From contig DPMC01000008.1 of the NCBI GenBank assembly GCA_003541675.1, positions 2,949-10,756 of the forward strand: a DNA stretch of 7,808 nucleotides, read 5' to 3'. The notes beneath the pieces are model-generated. The model had not been told where the DNA came from. It did no database searches and was given only the letters and a program-made list of their open reading frames with translations. The position numbers and the translations under genes are program-made. Shown here piece by piece: positions 5,964 to 7,808 of this stretch. The DNA comes from Acidimicrobiaceae bacterium. GTDB taxonomy: Bacteria; Actinomycetota; Acidimicrobiia; Acidimicrobiales; MedAcidi-G1. The stretch's first letter is position 1. Each line of letters opens with the position of its first letter.

Positions 5964-7283
5964 ATGGGCGCCGTCACCCTCCTACCCGACGCCCGTCGCG
6001 ACAACGGGTGGTTCGAGATCCTCAAAGAGGTGCCACCCGCCGCGCCCCTGAGCGGCCCGACCGAGGCCGATGTGGTCGTGGTGGGCGCGGGATTCACCGG
6101 CCTGGCGGCGGCCCGGCGGCTCGGCCAGTTGCGCCCCGACGCCCACATCCTCCTGTTGGAGGCCGGGCGTATCGGCAACAACGCTGCGGGCCGGTCGTCC
6201 GGGTTCGGCATCGACCACGCCCACAACATCCGATCCGAGGGCTTCGCTGACACCGCCGAATTTGAGAAGCAGCAGATCGCCCTGAACCGAGCCGGTCTCT
6301 CGTACTTGGAGGAGGCGGTGACCGCCCACGGCATTGACTGCGACTGGTCGTGGACCGGCAAGACCCATGCCGCCTGTACCGACCGCGGCGTCCGGGACCT
6401 GAAGCACTTCGCCTCGACCCTGGACCGGATCGACGAGCCGTACGAACTACTGGACGCCGATGCTCTGGTCGACCGGCTAGGTATTGACCACTACCACCAG
6501 GGTCTGCACACACCGGGAACCGCACTCATGCAGCCCGCTGCCCTCTGTCGGGGCCTGGCCACCACCCTGCCGGACAACGTGGTGGTTCATGAGGAAACCC
6601 CGGTGACCTGGCTAGACGCCGGACCACCCCATGAGTTGTGGACCGACGGGGGCAGCGTCCGGACCCCCGAACTGCTTCTGGCCAACAACGGCTTCCTGGC
6701 CGGGTTCGGCTTCTACCAAAAGCACCTCATTCCGGTCGTCACGTGGGGCTCGATGACCCGACCGTTGACCGACGATGAGTCGACGTCGATCGGCGGGCAC
6801 CGCACGTGGGGGGTCATCCCGGCCGCACCGTCGGGTACGACGGTTCGCCGGCTGGCCAACGGCCGGATCCTCGTACGGAACGTCTACTCCTACAGTCGCC
6901 ACTCACTCGCCGGAGGGCGCCGACGCCAGCGGGCCGGCCGGTCCCACCGGAAGGCATTCGAGGCTCGGTTCCCCAGTCTCGCCGACGTGCCGTTCGAGTA
7001 CACGTGGGGTGGGGCCTTGAGTATGGCCCGCAACGGCGAACCGGTCTTCGGGACGGTGGCTGACGGCATCACGGCCGCCAGCGTCCACAACGGCACCGGA
7101 CTCGCCAGGGGCTCCATCTGCGGGAAGTTGATCGCCGAGATGATGTGCGGCGAAGGCTCCGACCTGCTGGACGCCATGCTCGGCCGGGGTCGCCCCAATA
7201 AGAACGTTCCCGACCCGGTCCTCGGGTGGGGCGTTGAGATGTACGCCCGTCGGCTGCGCCTACAGTCCGGCCGCGAGATGTGA
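5964..7283 (+). CDS. FAD-dependent amine/D-amino-acid oxidase-like protein (DAO family)
   Basis: The 439-residue protein has the DAO (glycine/D-amino-acid oxidase) fold. A Rossmann dinucleotide-binding motif VVVVGAGFTGLAAARR (GAGFTG at 41-46) is followed by the ribose-binding acidic residue in LLLEAG (Glu66) and the flavin-contact stretch NNAAGRSSGFG (72-82). C-terminal family features are YTWGGALSMARNGEPVFG (346-363) and HNGTGLARGSICGKLIAEM (375-393), which closes the FAD site. Relatives include gamma-glutamylputrescine oxidase PuuB, sarcosine and dimethylglycine oxidases and D-hydroxyproline dehydrogenases. All oxidise a C-N bond to an imine, releasing an aldehyde (formaldehyde for N-methyl groups) or giving a cyclic imine. 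No signal peptide is seen. The ATG at 5964 is the only usual start codon after the preceding in-frame stop at 5931-5933; GGAG at 5947-5950 is 13 nt away, rather far. An Arg-rich patch lies at about 319-330. It probably oxidises the amine product of the methyltransferase or a later intermediate; substrate unproven. Confidence 0.88.
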   Translation: MGAVTLLPDARRDNGWFEILKEVPPAAPLSGPTEADVVVVGAGFTGLAAARRLGQLRPDAHILLLEAGRIGNNAAGRSSGFGIDHAHNIRSEGFADTAEFEKQQIALNRAGLSYLEEAVTAHGIDCDWSWTGKTHAACTDRGVRDLKHFASTLDRIDEPYELLDADALVDRLGIDHYHQGLHTPGTALMQPAALCRGLATTLPDNVVVHEETPVTWLDAGPPHELWTDGGSVRTPELLLANNGFLAGFGFYQKHLIPVVTWGSMTRPLTDDESTSIGGHRTWGVIPAAPSGTTVRRLANGRILVRNVYSYSRHSLAGGRRRQRAGRSHRKAFEARFPSLADVPFEYTWGGALSMARNGEPVFGTVADGITAASVHNGTGLARGSICGKLIAEMMCGEGSDLLDAMLGRGRPNKNVPDPVLGWGVEMYARRLRLQSGREM

Positions 7284-7298
7284 TCCGGATGCCGGAAC

Positions 7299-7307
7299 GA
7301 GGAAAGG
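7299..7307 (+). promoter_or_regulatory. Ribosome binding site of the short-chain dehydrogenase gene
   Basis: The purine-rich GAGGAAAGG ends 4 nt before the ATG at 7312, with its GAGGA core 8 nt away, within the 28-nt gap after the oxidase stop. It supports ATG 7312 as the start. Confidence 0.6.
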
Positions 7308-7311
7308 CCGA

Positions 7312-7808
7312 ATGACTGATTCATCTACCGGGCCAGCCACCGGGCCACGGGTCGCCCTGATCACCGGTGCCACGTCGGGGATCGGCCGGGCGTGTGCCTT
7401 GCGCCTCGCTGCCGAGGGCTTCACCGTGGTGGTCGGAGGCCGCGACGCCACCCGGGCCGACGCCGTGGTGGCTGAGGTCACCGCCGCCGGTGGGTTGGCC
7501 ACCACCGCGCTGGGTGACGTGGCCGACCCGACCTATGGAGACGAGGCCGTCGGGTCCGCGATACGGGCCCATGGGCGACTCGACGTGCTGGTCAACGCGG
7601 CGGGCGTCATCACGAGGGCCAACGCCGAGGGCACCAGCGACGAGGAATGGCACCGGGTCATGTCCACAAACGTGGATGGCCTGTTCCGGTGTACTCGAGC
7701 CGCCCTTCCGGCACTGCGGGCCGTCGGGGGCGGAGCCATCGTCAACATCAGCTCGACCAACGGGCTGGTAGGCGGACCCGGACTGGCCGCCTACTGCGCC
7801 TCCAAGGG
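7312..7808 (+). CDS. Short-chain dehydrogenase/reductase (FabG-like), 3' partial
   Basis: The 165 complete codons seen belong to a classical SDR; the gene runs off the window. The cofactor motif TGATSGIG is at residues 18-25, the adenine-side GDVAD at 68-72, the NAAG motif at 95-98, and the catalytic residues are Asn120, Ser148 in NISST, Tyr161 and Lys165 in YCASK. The Arg44 after the second strand (GGRD) suggests NADP(H) preference. SDRs of this type interconvert a hydroxyl and a keto group. The C-terminal third, which holds most of the substrate pocket, is missing, so the substrate cannot be guessed from sequence. The gene follows the FAD oxidase by 28 nt with a good ribosome site and is probably the fifth gene of the same operon, perhaps oxidising a hydroxyl group of the substrate or an intermediate. 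Annotation as 3-oxoacyl-ACP reductase would be a generic name rather than a supported role. Confidence 0.87.
   Translation, partial: MTDSSTGPATGPRVALITGATSGIGRACALRLAAEGFTVVVGGRDATRADAVVAEVTAAGGLATTALGDVADPTYGDEAVGSAIRAHGRLDVLVNAAGVITRANAEGTSDEEWHRVMSTNVDGLFRCTRAALPALRAVGGGAIVNISSTNGLVGGPGLAAYCASK

Noticed and set aside
1..7808. tRNA, rRNA, CRISPR arrays, insertion sequences
   Set aside because: Nearly the whole window is covered by recognisable protein genes, and no repeat arrays, transposase motifs or RNA-gene signatures were seen.

Overview
The window is a stretch of GC-rich (about two-thirds G+C by eye), densely coded bacterial DNA with GTG as well as ATG starts, very short gene spacings and stop-start overlap. 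Base composition and the mix of families (alkylsulfatase, CaiB/BaiF CoA-transferase, MttB-like methyltransferase without pyrrolysine, PuuC-like aldehyde dehydrogenase) fit an aerobic, probably marine or environmental high-GC heterotroph. An acidimicrobial-type actinobacterium is my best guess, but no marker gene is present and this is weak.

Layout: bases 1-423 hold the 3' end of a plus-strand alkylsulfatase-type gene (C-terminal SCP2-like domain only). It converges, across a 24-nt gap, on a minus-strand CaiB/BaiF family CoA-transferase (448-1647). A roughly 130-nt intergenic region (1648-1775) separates that gene from a divergent plus-strand cluster of five genes. These are an MttB-superfamily methyltransferase (1776-3350), a DapA/N-acetylneuraminate lyase-family aldolase or dehydratase (3376-4437), an aldehyde dehydrogenase (4437-5933), an FAD-dependent DadA/PuuB-like oxidase (5964-7283) and a short-chain dehydrogenase (7312 onward, cut by the window edge). 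Gaps inside the cluster are 25, -1, 30 and 28 nt and most genes have good Shine-Dalgarno sites, so a single transcript is likely.

How they may work together (inference): the set looks like a catabolic operon for a quaternary or N-methylated amine. The MttB-like protein could take the first methyl group from a betaine. The FAD oxidase could oxidise the resulting secondary or tertiary amine or amino acid. The DapA-family enzyme could carry out a Schiff-base deamination/dehydration or C-C cleavage, and the aldehyde dehydrogenase could oxidise the aldehyde produced. The ordered chemistry resembles 4-hydroxyproline (or hydroxyproline betaine) degradation: amine oxidase, DapA-family pyrroline-hydroxycarboxylate deaminase, then 2-oxoglutarate semialdehyde dehydrogenase. 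Here a cobamide-type methyltransferase homologue would stand at the entry instead of a Rieske demethylase. The close PuuC-like character of the aldehyde dehydrogenase leaves a polyamine or gamma-amino aldehyde route open. No regulator, transporter, epimerase, corrinoid protein or corrinoid activase is visible in the window.
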